NCBI GenBank assembly: GCA_905221605.1
Contig: CAJNDS010001035.1
Span: 45,001 to 109,000, forward strand
From: Symbiodinium natans
Taxonomy: Eukaryota > Sar > Dinophyceae > Suessiales > Symbiodiniaceae
Direction of reading: 5' to 3'
DNA: 64,000 nt
Shown: piece by piece, positions 1 to 12,263 of the stretch
Position numbering within the stretch: the first letter of the stretch is position 1
How the letters are laid out: the number at the start of each line of letters is the position of its first letter
Notes under the pieces: model-generated
The model's input: only the letters and a program-made list of their open reading frames with translations
The model's database searches: none
Told to the model about the DNA's origin: nothing
Position numbers and translations under genes: made by a program

Positions 1-103
1 TTTAGGGTTTAGGGTTAGTAGGGCCTTAAGAGTGTTCTGGCAGCCGAGGAAACAAACACCAGGGGCCAGTTTTGCGCATGGCGCCCTTAGCATGAGATCT
101 GAA

Positions 104-212
104 AAGGGAACCCCTTACATACCCCTTGTATACCGTATACGAGTTCAGGGCCCGTACATCAGAAATCTTTCAAGGAGGTAAGGGAACATATTAAGGGGCC
201 GTGAAACTAATC
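104..212. mobile_element. Family I element
   Basis: GGGAACCCCTTACATACCCC … GGTAAGGGAACATATTAAGG … AACTAATCTAAGAAGC. Similar to 43,766-43,922. Confidence 0.55.
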
Positions 213-433
213 TAAGAAGCAATCGCGCCTGCCATGCCTATGTCGCAGTCGCCTCTGATTCCACCGCGTCTCATTGAGGTGATACCTGCGTTCGGCTGTG
301 GCTCTTTCAAGAAGGGTTTATGGAGATGGGCCGAGTGCTTCAGTTCAGTGACAAGAAGGAGGGGCGAGATAGAAGGCTTGTGCCGTGTTCGAACCTCAGC
401 GCGTTCATGCATGCCGCACGCATATACAACGTG

Positions 434-512
434 GGAAGGCAGCGGTGGTAGTGGTGGTGGTGGTGGTAGTGGTAGTGGTGGTGGTGGTGGTGGTGGTGGT
501 GGTGGTGGTGGG
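434..512 (+). repeat. GGT trinucleotide repeat
   Basis: About 26 GGT/AGT units giving poly-Gly, poly-Val or poly-Pro frames. No supported gene surrounds it. Confidence 0.9.
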
Positions 513-654
513 GATGGTGTTGAGATGGTGGGGATGGTGGCAGTGGTTGAAGGGCTTAGGGTACGGGGTTTCAGAACCCAAAGCTTTTTTGTTTGTTGAC
601 GTACGTACCTAAGAATCCTAAGGGGTTTTGCAGTACGACACCTACCCAAAAAGT

Positions 655-775
655 CTTCGGTTCTTATATCTAGTTGCTGAGTACCCTGGGCCAAAAAGGG
701 TTAACCTTTCAATTTATGGTAGGATTATATCTACCCGAAAAGGTGAAAGGTTACCTTCTCAGCTACTACGTATAG
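655..775. mobile_element. Family F element
   Basis: TAGTTGCTGAGTACCCTGGG … AAAAGGGTTAACCTTTCAAT … AAAGGTTACCTTCTCAGCTA. Inverted ends. Sister of the receptor intron at 29,877-29,998. Confidence 0.65.
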
Positions 776-1199
776 GTCTTTGAGACACCACCACGGCGAC
801 ATACTACCGCTTAAGAACCACCAACAATTTATGAAACAACAATCCCTAATATTCCCCTTATAAGGAAGAACGTTTCATTTTTTTTTGGGGGGGGGGAATC
901 TTAGCAGCAAACGCTGTTAAACAAAAAACACAAGCACTAGAAGGCCTTGGCAGCACCGGCTGCAAGAGCTGGTGCAGGGAGGGCGCCCTGGATCTTTCCG
1001 CATCCCGATCCCCAAAAGAACCACACTGTTCCGCGAGGTCCCTAGTAACCTATTAGGGGTTTAGGGTTTAGGGTATAGGGTATAGGGCTTAGGGTTTGGC
1101 TTAGGGTTTAGGGGTTTAAGGGTTTAGGGGTTTAGGGGTTTAGGGGTTTAGGGTTTAGGGTTTAGGGGTTTAGGGGGTTTAGGGTTGAGGTTGTGGGTA

Positions 1200-1283
1200 C
1201 CCATAGGCAACCAGAGGGTCCATTTGTAGGACTACTATGGAACTTAGGTCCCCAATACCCTACTCAGTAGGGTTTTTGGGTTT
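1200..1283. mobile_element. Family D element, opposite orientation
   Basis: GAGGGTCCATTTGTAGGACT … CTTAGGTCCCCAATACCCTA, the reverse of the 15.8 kb copy. It ends in a TTTAGGG tract. Confidence 0.6.
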
Positions 1284-3150
1284 AGGGTTTAGGGTTTAGG
1301 GTTTAGGCCTAATTCCAGAACAGTCCTACACATGGAGCCTCTGGGTAAGGTTGCGGGGTTAAAGGTTTAGCGTCTAAGGTTTAGGGAGCACCGTGCGGAC
1401 CGTGCGGTCTCAGTCATGGTAGTTTTCCTGGGTGCCGGGTGCGGCACAGTTTCAGGGTTTAGGGTTTAATGTGTCCTGTATGCGGCTTGCTCTGGCTTCA
1501 GGTTAAAAATTGCCTGGAAGGCTTGTCCGGTTCGCGGGATAGCCAGGTAAAGCCCACTTAGCTTTTTCAGGAAGGAGAAGAAAACATCGCATGCTTCGAG
1601 GTAACCAGCAGCATAGACCTGCGATGTGCTCAGTGCAATCGTCCGGAACTGATTCCCTCTGCTTGCTCAAGCCGGACCGGAAAAGTCGGAACCCATTGAA
1701 ACTTGCGGTCTGAGTCTAGGGTTTGGGGTTTGGGGTTTGGGGTTTAGGGTTTAGGGTTTAGGGTTTAGGGTTTAGGGTTTAGGGTTTAGGGTTTAGGGTT
1801 TAACTAGGATTTAGGGCTTAGGGTTGAGGGCTTGAGGCACGCGAGCATGCCACCCTGAAGGGGCAAGCGGCTAGCGATGCCCTGTTTGCTTCCCGCCTTG
1901 GATCCCGCAGGAGGTATTCCTTCACCGCCTGGAGATAGGGTTTAGGGTTTAGGGTTTAGGGTTTGGGGTTTAGGGTTTAGGGTTTAGGGTTTGGGGTTTG
2001 GGGTTTAGGGTTTGGGGTTTAGGATTTAGGGTTTGGGGCTTAGGGTTTGGGGTTTGGGGCTTGGCCGCAAAAATCTCCAACATCCTCTGCTTATGACTGT
2101 TCCTGGGGCTCCATCTGCCTACTCTTCAGGGGATAGCCCCTTTGTTTCGGGATTAGGGTTTAGGGTTTTGGGCTTACGGTTTAAAGGTTTGGGTTCTTCA
2201 GGGGGTTATAGCCTACTCATTTGTAGTCACAGGTGGGACTGCAGGTCATGAGGGCACGAATTATCTGCTCCGAGTTTATACGCAACACCGCGCGCAGAGC
2301 TGTTGCGGGACGGGCCCCCGTGGTGCTCCTCTCCGCGGGGCATGCTGGGAACAACCCTAAACCCTAAACCCCAAACCCTGAACCCTAAGCCCTAAACCCC
2401 AAACCCTAAACCCTACACCCCAAACCGTGATCCGAGCCTCTGTCATGATGCAGCAGCGCGCGTGGGTGAAGTGGTGGTCGTTCCAGCAGAGCTCCGACCT
2501 GGTCGAATCCCCAAACCCCAAACCCCAAACCCCGAACCCGAAACCCGAAACCCTAAACCCCAAACCCCAAACCCAATAACCTGCGCCAGTTGGAGGTTCA
2601 TGGGTACAATCTAACCCCAGCTTTCAGTCTACTTATATAACCTATTATACTTGGGTGGTTGTAAGCTATACCTGGGGTACCCTGAACCTCCAAGCACCCC
2701 CTAGTAGTACGTATTCCCATGAGAGTTCTATCCCTAAACCCCAGCCCTGAACCCCAAACCCTAGGCGGGGGGGGGGGGGGGGGGGGGTGGGGGTTTGATT
2801 TTAGGGGGAAGGGTCTACTTCTAGTTTGCCGCAAAAATCTCAGAATGGCAAGCGCGGCCCGAGGCCCTAAAGCCTAATCCCCAAAGCTTCAGTTTGGTTC
2901 AACAGGGGTTTGCAAAAGGGGGTCCGAGTCCAAGACCGCACCGCTAAAGCCCCAAACCTTAGAACCCTTCACCCTAAACCCTAAAACCCCTAAACCGCTA
3001 CAACCCTCGACCCCTCGACCCCTCAACAAATTAACCCCTCAACCCCTAAACCCCTGACCCTAAATCCAAAACCTCAAGCTAGGGCTTCACCACATCCCCA
3101 ACCCACGCCTCAAAGCCTAAACTGCGGATCGCCAATCCGAAGCCTGCCTA

Positions 3151-3411
3151 GGGTTTAGGGTTTAGGGTTTAGGGTTTAGGGTTTAGGGTTTAGGGTTTAG
3201 GGTTTAGGGTTTAGGGTTTAGGGTTTAGGGTTTAGGGTTTAGGGTTTAGGGTTTAGGGTTTAGGGTTTAGGGTTTAGGGTTTAGGGTTAGGTTTAGGGTT
3301 TAGGGTTTAGGGTTTAGGGTTTAGGGTTTAGGGTTTAGGGTTTAGGGTTTAGGGTTTAGGGTTTAGGGTTTAGGGTTTAGGGTTTAGGGTTTAGGGTTTA
3401 GGGTTTAGGGT
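3151..3411 (+). repeat. Long TTTAGGG array
   Basis: About 37 nearly perfect TTTAGGG units in one orientation, with one TTAGG-type slip near 3287. Among the longest pure arrays of the window. Confidence 0.95.
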
Positions 3412-3413
3412 CC

Positions 3414-3610
3414 CTAAACATCCTCTCTAACAGAAGGGGCCCCTTGTGGCAGCAACAGAGAGCCGGGCTCAGGTAGATCAGAACAGCAGAACTCTTTGGG
3501 ATAGTCCTGGTTAAAGCAATCCTGCACCAAGCGATAGCAGGGAGGGCGTCGGGCAACTTTTTTGAGACTACGGAGATGGGACTTTGAAAGCATTGAAATG
3601 GCCCCACCGT
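3414..3610 (-). CDS. Exon-like island next to a long TTTAGGG array
   Basis: The unique island directly right of the 37-unit array is open on the minus strand: RPPCYRLVQDCFNQDYPKEF and then SDLPEPGSLLLPQG. A second minus frame is also open, so the assignment is weak. Confidence 0.25.
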
Positions 3611-3830
3611 TTTTCGGAAACCCCATGAGAATGCGACTTTCTTGACACTGTCTGTTTAGTGGTCTGGGGTTCCGGGTTTAAGGGGAATGTGGTGCTTTGG
3701 GGAGTTTTGGCTTGGAAGCCTTGTGATCAAGCCAGCTGCCGGTGGGCAGCTGCTGTTCAACACAAGACCCTAGACACCCCAAACAGTATAATTACAGGGT
3801 TTCAAGAAGCCTCCTATTTCACCAACTGGG

Positions 3831-3923
3831 GTAGCCCCGTAACCCTATTATAATGTGGGCACCCTACTTTAGAAGGGATCCCGTAGCCCAAAAAAGGGAA
3901 AAGGATACCACTGGGCTAGCAAG
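3831..3923. mobile_element. Family A element, diverged
   Basis: GTAGCCCCGTAACCCTATTA … GATACCACTGGGCTAGCAAG. Confidence 0.75.
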
Positions 3924-4214
3924 CCAATTAAATCTGACAGACAAGCAAGATAAACCCTAAACCCTAAACCCTAAACCCTCAACCCCAAAAGCCTGCCACC
4001 GATGTTTGAGAGGGTACAGGCATTCAGGGTCTGCGGGTTTAGGGTTTAGGGTTTGGGTGTTTCGAGGTTTGGGGTCCACTAAGCCCTAAACCCTAAACCC
4101 TAAACCCCAAACCCTAAACCCTAAACCCTCAAACCCTAAAACCTCAACCCTAAACCCTAAACCCCAAACCCTGAACCCCAAATCCTCAACCCTAAACCCT
4201 AAACCCCAAACCCC

Positions 4215-4320
4215 AAGACCCTTCCTCAGCTGGTCCTCAAGAGGGGCCAGGGTCCAGTCGTCGTCGGAGCGCATCACCGCCATCAGCACATCCTGGACTC
4301 CAGGGTGGGCGGCTCTCAAA
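4215..4320 (-). CDS. Exon-like island, minus strand
   Basis: Between CCCTAAA and TTTAGGG tracts, open on the minus strand as HPGVQDVLMAVMRSDDDWTL followed by PLEDQLRKGL. It is amphipathic and acidic and looks like real protein. No partner exons were identified. Confidence 0.35.
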
Positions 4321-4651
4321 ATTGTGGTCCCTTGTGGTTTAGGGTTAAGGTTTAGGGTTTAGGGTTTAGGGTTTAGGGTGTCCTAAATCTTGGCCTCGGT
4401 TGTAGAATCGGAGCCCTCAGACAAGGCCAACTATTGAGCTCGAGAGCTGCCCATGTGCTGAGTCTTTGGTCTGCTTTGTCTAATCTGTCTGGGTTGAGCC
4501 CTAAACCCCAAACCCCAAACCCTAAACCGTAAACCCTGACCCCTGATTGCACACCAAGCTTGGAGCCGCTTCCCTAGAGACCCCAAAACCCATATGGAGG
4601 GTTTACGAAGTAAGGGATCCCCTTGGAAAGAGGACCCCAACAAGGTACCCC

Positions 4652-4775
4652 TATTCTACTCGGCTGCACTTAGCTGGGTAGCTATAGATTTTAGTTTTTA
4701 GCTGCCTTCTTAAGAAACCCAATAAACCCAAAAATGCTAAGGATCTAAAGTTACAGTAAAGCACCACAGAGTCTC
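4652..4775. mobile_element. Family G element
   Basis: Shares TTAAGAAACCCAATAAACCC and AAGGATCTAAAG with 43,617-43,722. The ends (GGCTGCACTTAGCTGGGTAGC) lie near short inverted matches. Confidence 0.7.
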
Positions 4776-5589
4776 GTAAACCATCCCCTAAATCCTAAGG
4801 CTTTGCTCAGTTTAGGGCTTAGGACTGTAAAATGGGTCTCTTGGAGGAACCAACTCTTCTGCAATCGGGGTGCTACTGGACGCCCTGACCTCGGCACCCT
4901 AAACACCCCAGGGGGGGGGGGGGGGGGGTTAGGCTTGAAAATTCCGTGGGGCCCAAGTGAACCGGAAAGGTTCATCCTCCATATACCTGAATAGGGAGGA
5001 GTCTGGTAGTGTAAGGAATACTTGGTTGCTCTTTAAGCCCCCAATGAAAGTTTAACTTTTAGCTCCCTTAACATGAAATTAGAGGAACGCTAAGCTTATA
5101 AAGTGATAAAGTTGTAGTAAAGTCCCACCTAGAATATGGCACCAATTTTGAGGTTCATCTGGTCGCAAAGGCTTAGGGTTACGGCATGAAAGACGACCAA
5201 AAGCCCAGAGGCACGAACCCCTAAACCCTAAACCCCAAACCCCAAACCCTAAACCCTAAACCGCCCTAGTGGGCCTGGTCTCAGTCCGGGGCTTGCGGGG
5301 TCTGCCAGGTCGTGGCGGAGAGGATGGTCACTTGGCTCCTCTCCAGTGTGCCTCCGGCGTTCGTGCACCCGGTTTAGGGTTTAGGGTTTAGGGTTTGGGG
5401 TTTGGGGGTTAGGGTTTCGGGTTTAGGGTTTAGGCAGCTCAGCAACCATACTAGAAGGAGGGCACGTGCCCTTCTGGGAGTTGGTTACTTTCTCAGGGAA
5501 CCCAGTCAGCAAGATGCCCCCTGAGCCCTGAACCCCTACACCCTGAACCCCCAAAACCCTGAACCCCTAAAACCCTGAGCCCCAAAACC

Positions 5590-6058
5590 CTAGAACCCTA
5601 GAAGCCAAAACCCCAAAACCCCAAAACCCCAAAACCCCAAAACCCCAAAACCCCAAAACCCCAAAACCCCAAAACCCCAAAACCCCAAAACCCCACAACC
5701 CCAAAACCCCAAAACCCCAAAACCCCAAAACCCCAAACCCCAAAACCCCAAAACCCCCAAACCCCACCCCAAAACCCCAAAACCCAAAACCCCAAAACCC
5801 CAAAACCCCAAAACCCCCAAAACCCCAAAACCCCAAAACCCCAAAACCCCAAAACCCCAAACCCCCAAAACCCCAAAACCCCAAAACCCCAAAACCCCAA
5901 AACCCCAAAACCCCAAAACCCCAAAACCCCAAAACCCCAAAACCCCAAAACCCCAAAACCCCAAAACCCCAAAATCCTAAAACCCCAAAACCCCAAAACC
6001 CCAAAACCCCAAAACCCCAACCCCAAAACCCAAAACCCAAAACCCCAAACCCCAAACC
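5590..6058 (-). repeat. CCCCAAAA array (TTTTGGGG-type variant)
   Basis: About 55 units of the 8-mer CCCCAAAA with occasional 7-mer and 9-mer slips, ending in CCCTAAA. It is homogeneous for a different unit from its neighbours. Read as TTTTGGGG this is the telomere unit of some ciliates, but here it is an internal array. Long Gly/Phe/Leu/Trp open frames on the minus strand are only this repeat translated. Confidence 0.95.
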
Positions 6059-6339
6059 CTAAACCGCCACGCGGCCTTGGATATGCACGACTTCTGGAAG
6101 CACGTACGGCTGCACCGGCCCCCGATGGACCTGAAAGTTCAAGTTTAGGGTTTAGGGTTTAGAGTTTAGAGTGTAGGGTTTAGGGTTTAGGGTTTAGGGT
6201 TTAGGGTTTGGGGTTTGGGGTTTGGGGTTTGGGGTTTAGGGTTTAGAGCGATTCAAGCTTCAAAGCGCAAAACTTAGGTTTTTGCTCGGCCTAAAACATC
6301 TTGAACCCCTTACAAAGCCATGAACGACCTAATCCCTAA

Positions 6340-6493
6340 AATGTGAAAGCCATTCGGGCCGTTTTTGGCACGTGGGGCAACATCTACATCTCTACTACTC
6401 CGTGGCCAAAGGAATGTAAGGAGATCCAAAGCGCTGCTGTACACGGAAAGTCCCTTTGCTCCGTCAGCAACCAAGGGAAGAGACGTCAACTCT
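6340..6493 (+). CDS. Exon-like island, plus strand, with stop
   Basis: About 50 codons open from near 6,343 to a TGA at about 6,493: VFGTWGNIYISTTPWPKECK, then SLCSVSNQGKRRQL. It could be a last exon. No family is recognised. Confidence 0.3.
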
Positions 6494-7869
6494 GACCCCT
6501 AACCCCTAAAACCCTTAACCCCAACCCGCTCAAGCCCTCGATCCCTAAACCCGAATCCCTAAACCCCTAAACCCCAAAAAAAACATATAATGCCAACCCC
6601 CCTAAACCCCTAAACCCTAATCCGACAAAACCCAAAACCCCAAACCCCTACCCCCTAAACCGCTAAACCTTAAACCCTCAAACCTCAAACCCTAAACCCT
6701 AAACCCTAAACCCTAAACCCTAAACCCTAAACCCTAAACCCTAAACCCTAAACCCTAAACCGAGCACGGGGCGACCGTCTCCCATGCCAGGCAGAGTGCC
6801 AGGCTCGAAGTGGCCTCGTGGACTCAAAGGCCATGGTGCTTCGGGCCTGGGGTTTGGGGTTCCAGGGGTGGAGTGGGTTTAGGGTTTAGGGTTTAGGGTT
6901 TAGGGTTTAGGGTTTAGGGTTCTTAGGCCTTAGTCTTTCGGATTCAGGTGGTCAGGGGGGTAGGGGGCAGGGGGTAGGGCCTCTAGGATTTTAGACGGTA
7001 TTTAGGCTTGTAGATTTGTAGGGGTCTTGGGATTTCAAGAGGCTTGTAGAATTTTAAGAGGTTATAGGGCTTTGAGCTTTCTCGGGTTTAGGGATGTAAG
7101 GTTTTGCATGGGCGCTGTGGGTGTTCTTGGGAACCGCTTTGTTTTGGTCTGCTACGGCTTTACGTTTTTATGGTTACAAGGTTCTGAAGGGAGGGGTTCA
7201 TGCGGGGTAGGTAACATTAGGGAAGCTTACGGAGCTTTCCCTGAGGGAGTCGGCAACCTTGGGTTCCATACCCGCCCTAAACCCTAAACCCTAAACTCTA
7301 AAACCAAAACCCTAAACCCTAAACTCTAAAGCCTAAACCCTCCCTTAGGAAACCTATAATGCAAGCATAAGCCGTTTTAAGGACTCCAAGGGCTGCTCCT
7401 GATGTTGGTCTCAAGCTCGGCTCGGGTCTATGTAGCCCTGCGCTTTAGGGTTTAGGGTTCAGGGTTTGGGGTTTAGGGTTTAGGGCTTAGGGTTTGGGGT
7501 TTAGGGTTAGGGGTTTAGGGGGTTTGGAGTTGAGAGTTTGGGGTTTAGGGCTGCTGGTCCTGAGAGGTCCTTCCCCAGACACCTCTCAAACCTGTAGAGA
7601 CTCCAAACCCATCCACACCCGAAACCCTGAACCCTGAACCTTGAACCCTGAACCCTAAGCCCCAAGCTCTAAGCCCTAAGCCCTATAAACCCTAAACCCT
7701 AAACCCTAAACCCTAAACCCTAAACCCTAAACCCTAAACCCTAAACCCTAAACCCTAAACCCATCTCAACCCCAAAAGGAGTCTGAGCCGCGAACCGGGG
7801 CCCAGCCAAGGAGTAAGCTTCGGACCATTGGGGGCCCACATCGCTTCCAAGGGAAGATGTTCAGTTGGG

Positions 7870-7986
7870 TAAGATTGGGTTTAGGGTTTAGGGTTTAGGG
7901 TTTAGGGTTTAGGGTTTAGGGTTTAGGGTTTAGGGTTTAGGGTTTAGGGTTTAGGGTTTAGGGTTTAGGGTTTAGGGTTTTGGGTT
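7870..7986 (+). repeat. TTTAGGG array abutting a family A element
   Basis: About 16 TTTAGGG units that run directly into the left end of a family A introner-like element at 7991. Confidence 0.9.
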
Positions 7987-7990
7987 TACT

Positions 7991-8100
7991 TGGTAGCCAA
8001 CCATGTTGTAATATGGGCACTTTTTTTGTTGGGGGTTGCTTACTTTATGAGGGAACCTTGAACCACAAAAAAGGGGGAAAGGGTACCACTGGGCGATAAG
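7991..8100. mobile_element. Family A element
   Basis: TGGTAGCCAACCATGTTGTA … GGTACCACTGGGCGATAAG, directly right of a TTTAGGG array. Confidence 0.75.
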
Positions 8101-8479
8101 GTAAGTTGGGCAAACACTTAGTTCGGGGCTTTAGGGCTTAGGGTTTTTTTGGGGGGGAGGAGGGGGGGGGACGGGGGTGGCGGGCTGGGATGATCTTAGG
8201 GGATTTCCAGATCCCCAACGCCACGAAAGTGCTGCCTTATGAGGTCGGTTACATCATCGGCCCTTCGTTCACCCAAAATTTGGTTCGGTGTAGGTGTTGA
8301 GGGTCTAGGGTTTGATGTGTTGGGCCCGAAGACCAGAAATCCTCAATTCAGGGGGCCTAAGCCACATCATGGCGCGCGGTCACAGCACAGGCGTAGGCAG
8401 CAAGCAGCCAAAGCGTTTGGCGGTCGTGGGGTTCAGGGTAGAACCCTAAACCCTAAACCCTGAACCTAAACCCTATCAT

Positions 8480-10500
8480 GAAGAATTGGTTCGAGAGTTT
8501 TGGAGAAGGACGGGGTTTCCTGCAGCCACTGGCTTGGCGAGCCAAGCCTCGAAAGCAAGACAGGGTTTAGGGTTTAGGGTTTAGCCTATGGCGGGTTTAG
8601 GATATGGGGTTGCTTCCCAAACCCATGGCTTAGGGCCCTGAAAACCCGTGAAGCACCCGAAACCTGAACTCCCAACCCATGGTGGAGATAGGGAGGGCGT
8701 GCGTCGAGTTTCCCGCTGCGGGACTTCTTCGACATCATTTTTGACGTCCTCCATTGCTTAGGGGGTTTAGGGTTTAGGGTTTAGGGTTTCGGGTTTCGGG
8801 TTTGGGGTCTACTCAAGGCATCCCCCTTCTACTAGACCCTGCACCTTGAACGAGTGCTGATGCACGCTTAGCCTCAGGCACATCTCCCCCTCTTGTCCTT
8901 TCTTTCCCTTTTGGAAGGACAGTAGAGGCTTGGTTTTGGGCTTAAACGGGTTTAGGGCTTAGAGTTCAGGGTTTTGGGTTTCGGGCCGCAACCGAATCTA
9001 ACCCCTGGAATAGCACAACAATCCATTGAAGGGCCTACGCCTGAAGCGCTAGACTCGTCGTCGGTCTGAAAGACCCTGAACCCAAAACCCAAAACCCTAA
9101 ACCCCAAATCCTAAACCCTAAACACTAAACCTTAAACCCTATAGCCCTAAACCCCAAACCCTAAACCTGAAACCCTAAACTACCCTAAACCCTACACCCT
9201 ACACCCTAGACCCCAAACCCTAAACCCTAAACCCCAAATAGCCAAGCTCCCTCCCACGTCCTGTCGGCCATTGCCTGCGCAGCTCCTGCCATGAACACTT
9301 TCCTCAACCGCAAGTGCTTTTAGGGTTTAGGGTTTAGGGTTTAGGGTTTAGGGTTTCGGGTTTCGGGTTTAGGGTTCAGGCGTGCAGGGATTAAGAACCC
9401 AACTTTCGTTTTTTGAGGGGGGATACGGGCAAATCACAGGCGAACAAGCCATCCGCTGCTTCTGAGGGCGGTGCGGAACAAGCCTACCACTGCGTATGAG
9501 ATCCTAAACCCTAAACCCTAAACCCTAAACCCTAAACCCTAAACCCTGAACCCTAAACCCTAAACCCGAAACCCTAAACCCTAAACCCTACACCCTCAGC
9601 AACTCCTGAACTTGACGCGTGCTAACTATGCCGGGGAGGCGAATCGCAGGATCTGGCGGCGCCCTTTCAGCGTGGGGTGGCTCGGGGCTTTAGGGTTTAG
9701 GGTATAGGGTTTAGGGCTAGGGTTCAGGGTATCCTAGCAAGGTTTAGGACTTAGCGCTTCTACTAATTTAGATGGAGGAGTTTCAAGGTTCATTTCGGGC
9801 GGCGTCCCCTAAACCCTAAACCGAAACCCAAAACCGCAAAACTGTTCACACAAGGCCCAAGGGCAGCTCACGACTATCTTTCCTGGGGAGGGACGTAGGT
9901 GGAAAACCTGTCTCAACTATGCTCGGAACCGGGGGTTTAGGGTTTAGGGTTTAGGGTTAGGGTTTAGGGTTTAGGGTTTAGGGTTTAGGGTTTAGGGTTT
10001 AGGGTTTAGGGTTTAGGGTTTAGGGTTTAGGGTTTAGGGTTTAGGGTTTAGGGTTTAGGGTTTAGGGTTTAGGGTTTAGGGTTTAGGGTTTAGGGTTTAG
10101 GGGGTTTAGGGTTTAGGGTTTAGGGTTTAGGGTTTAGGGTTTAGGGTTTAGGGTTTAGGGTTTAGGGTTTAGGGTTTAGGGTTTAGGGTTTAGGGTTTAG
10201 GGTTTCGGGTTTCGGGTTTAGGGTTTGGGATTTAGGGTTTAGGGTTTAGGGTTTAGGGTTGGGCTTATGGGCCTGCTTATATATTTCAGCAGGTGGAGTT
10301 TGGGGTTTAAAGTCTTGCAGCCGCAAGTGTTTGGATTGCAGTGGCAAGGATATCGGTGCTGAAAACTAGACCCCTAAACCCCAAACCCCAAACCCCAAAC
10401 CCTAAACCCTAAACCCTAAACCCTATGGGCTCCCGAGCCGTCTGGACGCCAGCTTCGTGGCTTTGGTCAGCGTGGACGGGGGCCCCTGCATCTGCTTTGG
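8480..10500 (+). CDS. Scattered exon-like islands, left region
   Basis: Short islands open on the plus strand: NWFESFGEGRGFLQPLAWRA (about 8,485-8,565), LLNLTRANYAGEANRRIWRR (about 9,605-9,690) and LDASFVALVSVDGGPCICF (about 10,435-10,498). They are separated by tracts and are far apart. Whether they form one gene is unknown. Confidence 0.2.
9933..10261 (+). repeat. Long TTTAGGG array
   Basis: More than 40 TTTAGGG units with a few GGG slips and TTTCGGG variants near the right end. No coding sense. Confidence 0.95.
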
Positions 10501-10790
10501 GGTTTTAGGGTTTTAGGGTTTAGGGTTTTGGGGTTTAGGGTGTAATTAGGGGTTTAGGTGTTTAGGGTTTGGGGGTTTAGGGTTTAGGGTTTAGGGTTTA
10601 GGGTTTAGGGTTTTGGGATTTCAGGGTGTAGGGTTGTGGGGTTTAGGGTTTGGGTGTGTCCCATGCCCGAGGTTAATGAGGTCTTGGGGGCATGGAGGTC
10701 TTCAGGGTTAGGGTTCTAGTGTCAGAAGCTTAGGGCCACCAGATGGTATCCTCTCCGACGGGTCCTATTAAAAGTGCAAATGAGTGCTAT
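10500..10790. other. Repeat-derived stretch without recognised gene
   Basis: Mixed TTTAGGG, GGTTTTAGGG and GGGGTTTAGG variants, then about 90 bp of unique sequence with CCTCTCCGACGGGTCC. Nothing further can be supported. Confidence 0.6.
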
Positions 10791-11269
10791 TCTTATTAGC
10801 ATCATTGTTCTTAGTCTTCTTCTTCTTCTTAATATTATTATAGAATTTGTTTATTGAATTTATGGATCATTGAGGCGATATCATCCTATTCGCCCGTCCG
10901 TTCCACCGCTATAACCTCGAACGATGCTAGAATCAAGGTGAGAGAATGAATGGGGCCGTTTATAGTACTAATACTGTAGCCCCCATGTACGCACAAATAG
11001 TAATATCCTCACGCCCTAGAAGCCGCGCACACTTCGCTCACTCACACACAACTCATGCGTCACGCATTCACTTGTTCCTTACAATTGTGTAGTTCGTTCA
11101 CTATGTGCACTATATTTGCACTATTACTAATGGAGGGCGGTGCGCTGTGGGGCCTGTGTTTTTTTTGTGTTTTTGCAGGGCACAAGTGTTTATAAAGCAG
11201 GTGTGCATGCACATGACACTCTTTATCCTGGATACTCTATATTTACAAGCACGCGGGCATACACAGGAT

Positions 11270-12080
11270 AATAATTTAAAGCCTTTAAATTCCTTTAAAA
11301 CCTTTAAAATTTAATTGGAGAGGCCTTCAATTAAATTTTAAAGGGGAGGGGCCCCCTTTAAAATCTTTAAAATCTCCCTTTAAATTTAAATGGTTTTAAC
11401 GGTCTTAAAGCCCTTAAATTCCTTTAAAACCTGTAAAATTTATTTGGGGAGGCCCCCAATTGAATTTTAAAGGGGACGGGCCCCCTTTAAAATCTTTAAA
11501 ATCTTTAAAATTTACTTGGACCTCCATTTAAATTTTAAAGGTTTTAAAGGAATTTAAAGGCTTTAAAAACCTTTAAAACCTTGAAAATTTAAATGGAGGT
11601 CCAAATACATTTTAAAGGTTTTAAAGATTTTAAAGGGGGCCCACCCTCTTTAAAATTTAATTGAGGGCCTCCCAAGTAAATTTTATAAAGGAATTTAAAG
11701 GCTTTAAAACCTTTAAAACCATTTAAATTTAAATGGAGGTCCAATTAAATTCAAAGATTTTAAAGATTTTGAAGGGGGGGCCCGCCCCTTTAAAATTTAA
11801 TTGAGGGCCTCCCCAAGTAAATTTTAAAGGTTTTAAAGGAATTTAAAGGCTGTAAAACCTCTAAAACCATGTAAATTTAAATGGAGGTCCAATTAAATTT
11901 TAAAGATTTTGAAGATTTTAATGATTTTAAAGATTTTAAAGGGGGCCCGCGCCCTGTAAAATTAAATTGAACCTCCATTTAAATTTTAAAGGTTTTAAAG
12001 GAATTTAAAGGCTTTAAAACCTTTAAAACCTTTAAAATTTCAATGGAGTTCCAATTAAATTTTAAAGATTTTATATCCAG
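11270..12080. repeat. AT-rich modular repeat in direct and inverted copies
   Basis: Modules such as AATTTAAAGGCTTTAAAACC, TTTAAATTTAAATGGAGGTCC and GGGGGCCCGCCC recur at least five times, in both orientations, giving strong potential to form hairpins. Confidence 0.85.
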
Positions 12081-12089
12081 GCATCTGGG

Positions 12090-12107
12090 CGAGGAGGGGG
12101 GGGGGGG

Positions 12108-12138
<31 letters not shown>

Positions 12139-12263
12139 TCTTGGGTGTTGGTTCTCCACAAATCCCTCAACACCCAACACCCCCCCCACCCACCCCCCCC
12201 CCCCCCCCCCTCCCCCCCCCCACCCCCCCCCCCCCCCTCCCCCCCCACCCACCCCCCCCCACC
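12090..12263. repeat. Adjacent long poly-G and poly-C blocks
   Basis: About 45 bases of nearly pure G (12,094-12,138), a short spacer with CTTGGGTGTTGG / CCAACACCC, then about 80 bases of nearly pure C. The two halves can pair as a hairpin, or form G-quadruplex on either strand. Assembly across it may be unreliable. Confidence 0.85.

Noticed and set aside
1-30. Window start as a true chromosome end
   Set aside because: It opens with only two TTTAGGG-like units, and equally long or longer tracts occur everywhere inside.
212-694. 160-codon minus-strand open frame
   Set aside because: Its middle is a poly-Pro run from the GGT repeat, and it overlaps a family F element; no family resemblance outside these.
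5567-6055. Long minus-strand open frames rich in Gly, Phe, Trp and Leu
   Set aside because: They are translations of the CCCCAAAA array; three overlapping frames are open at once.
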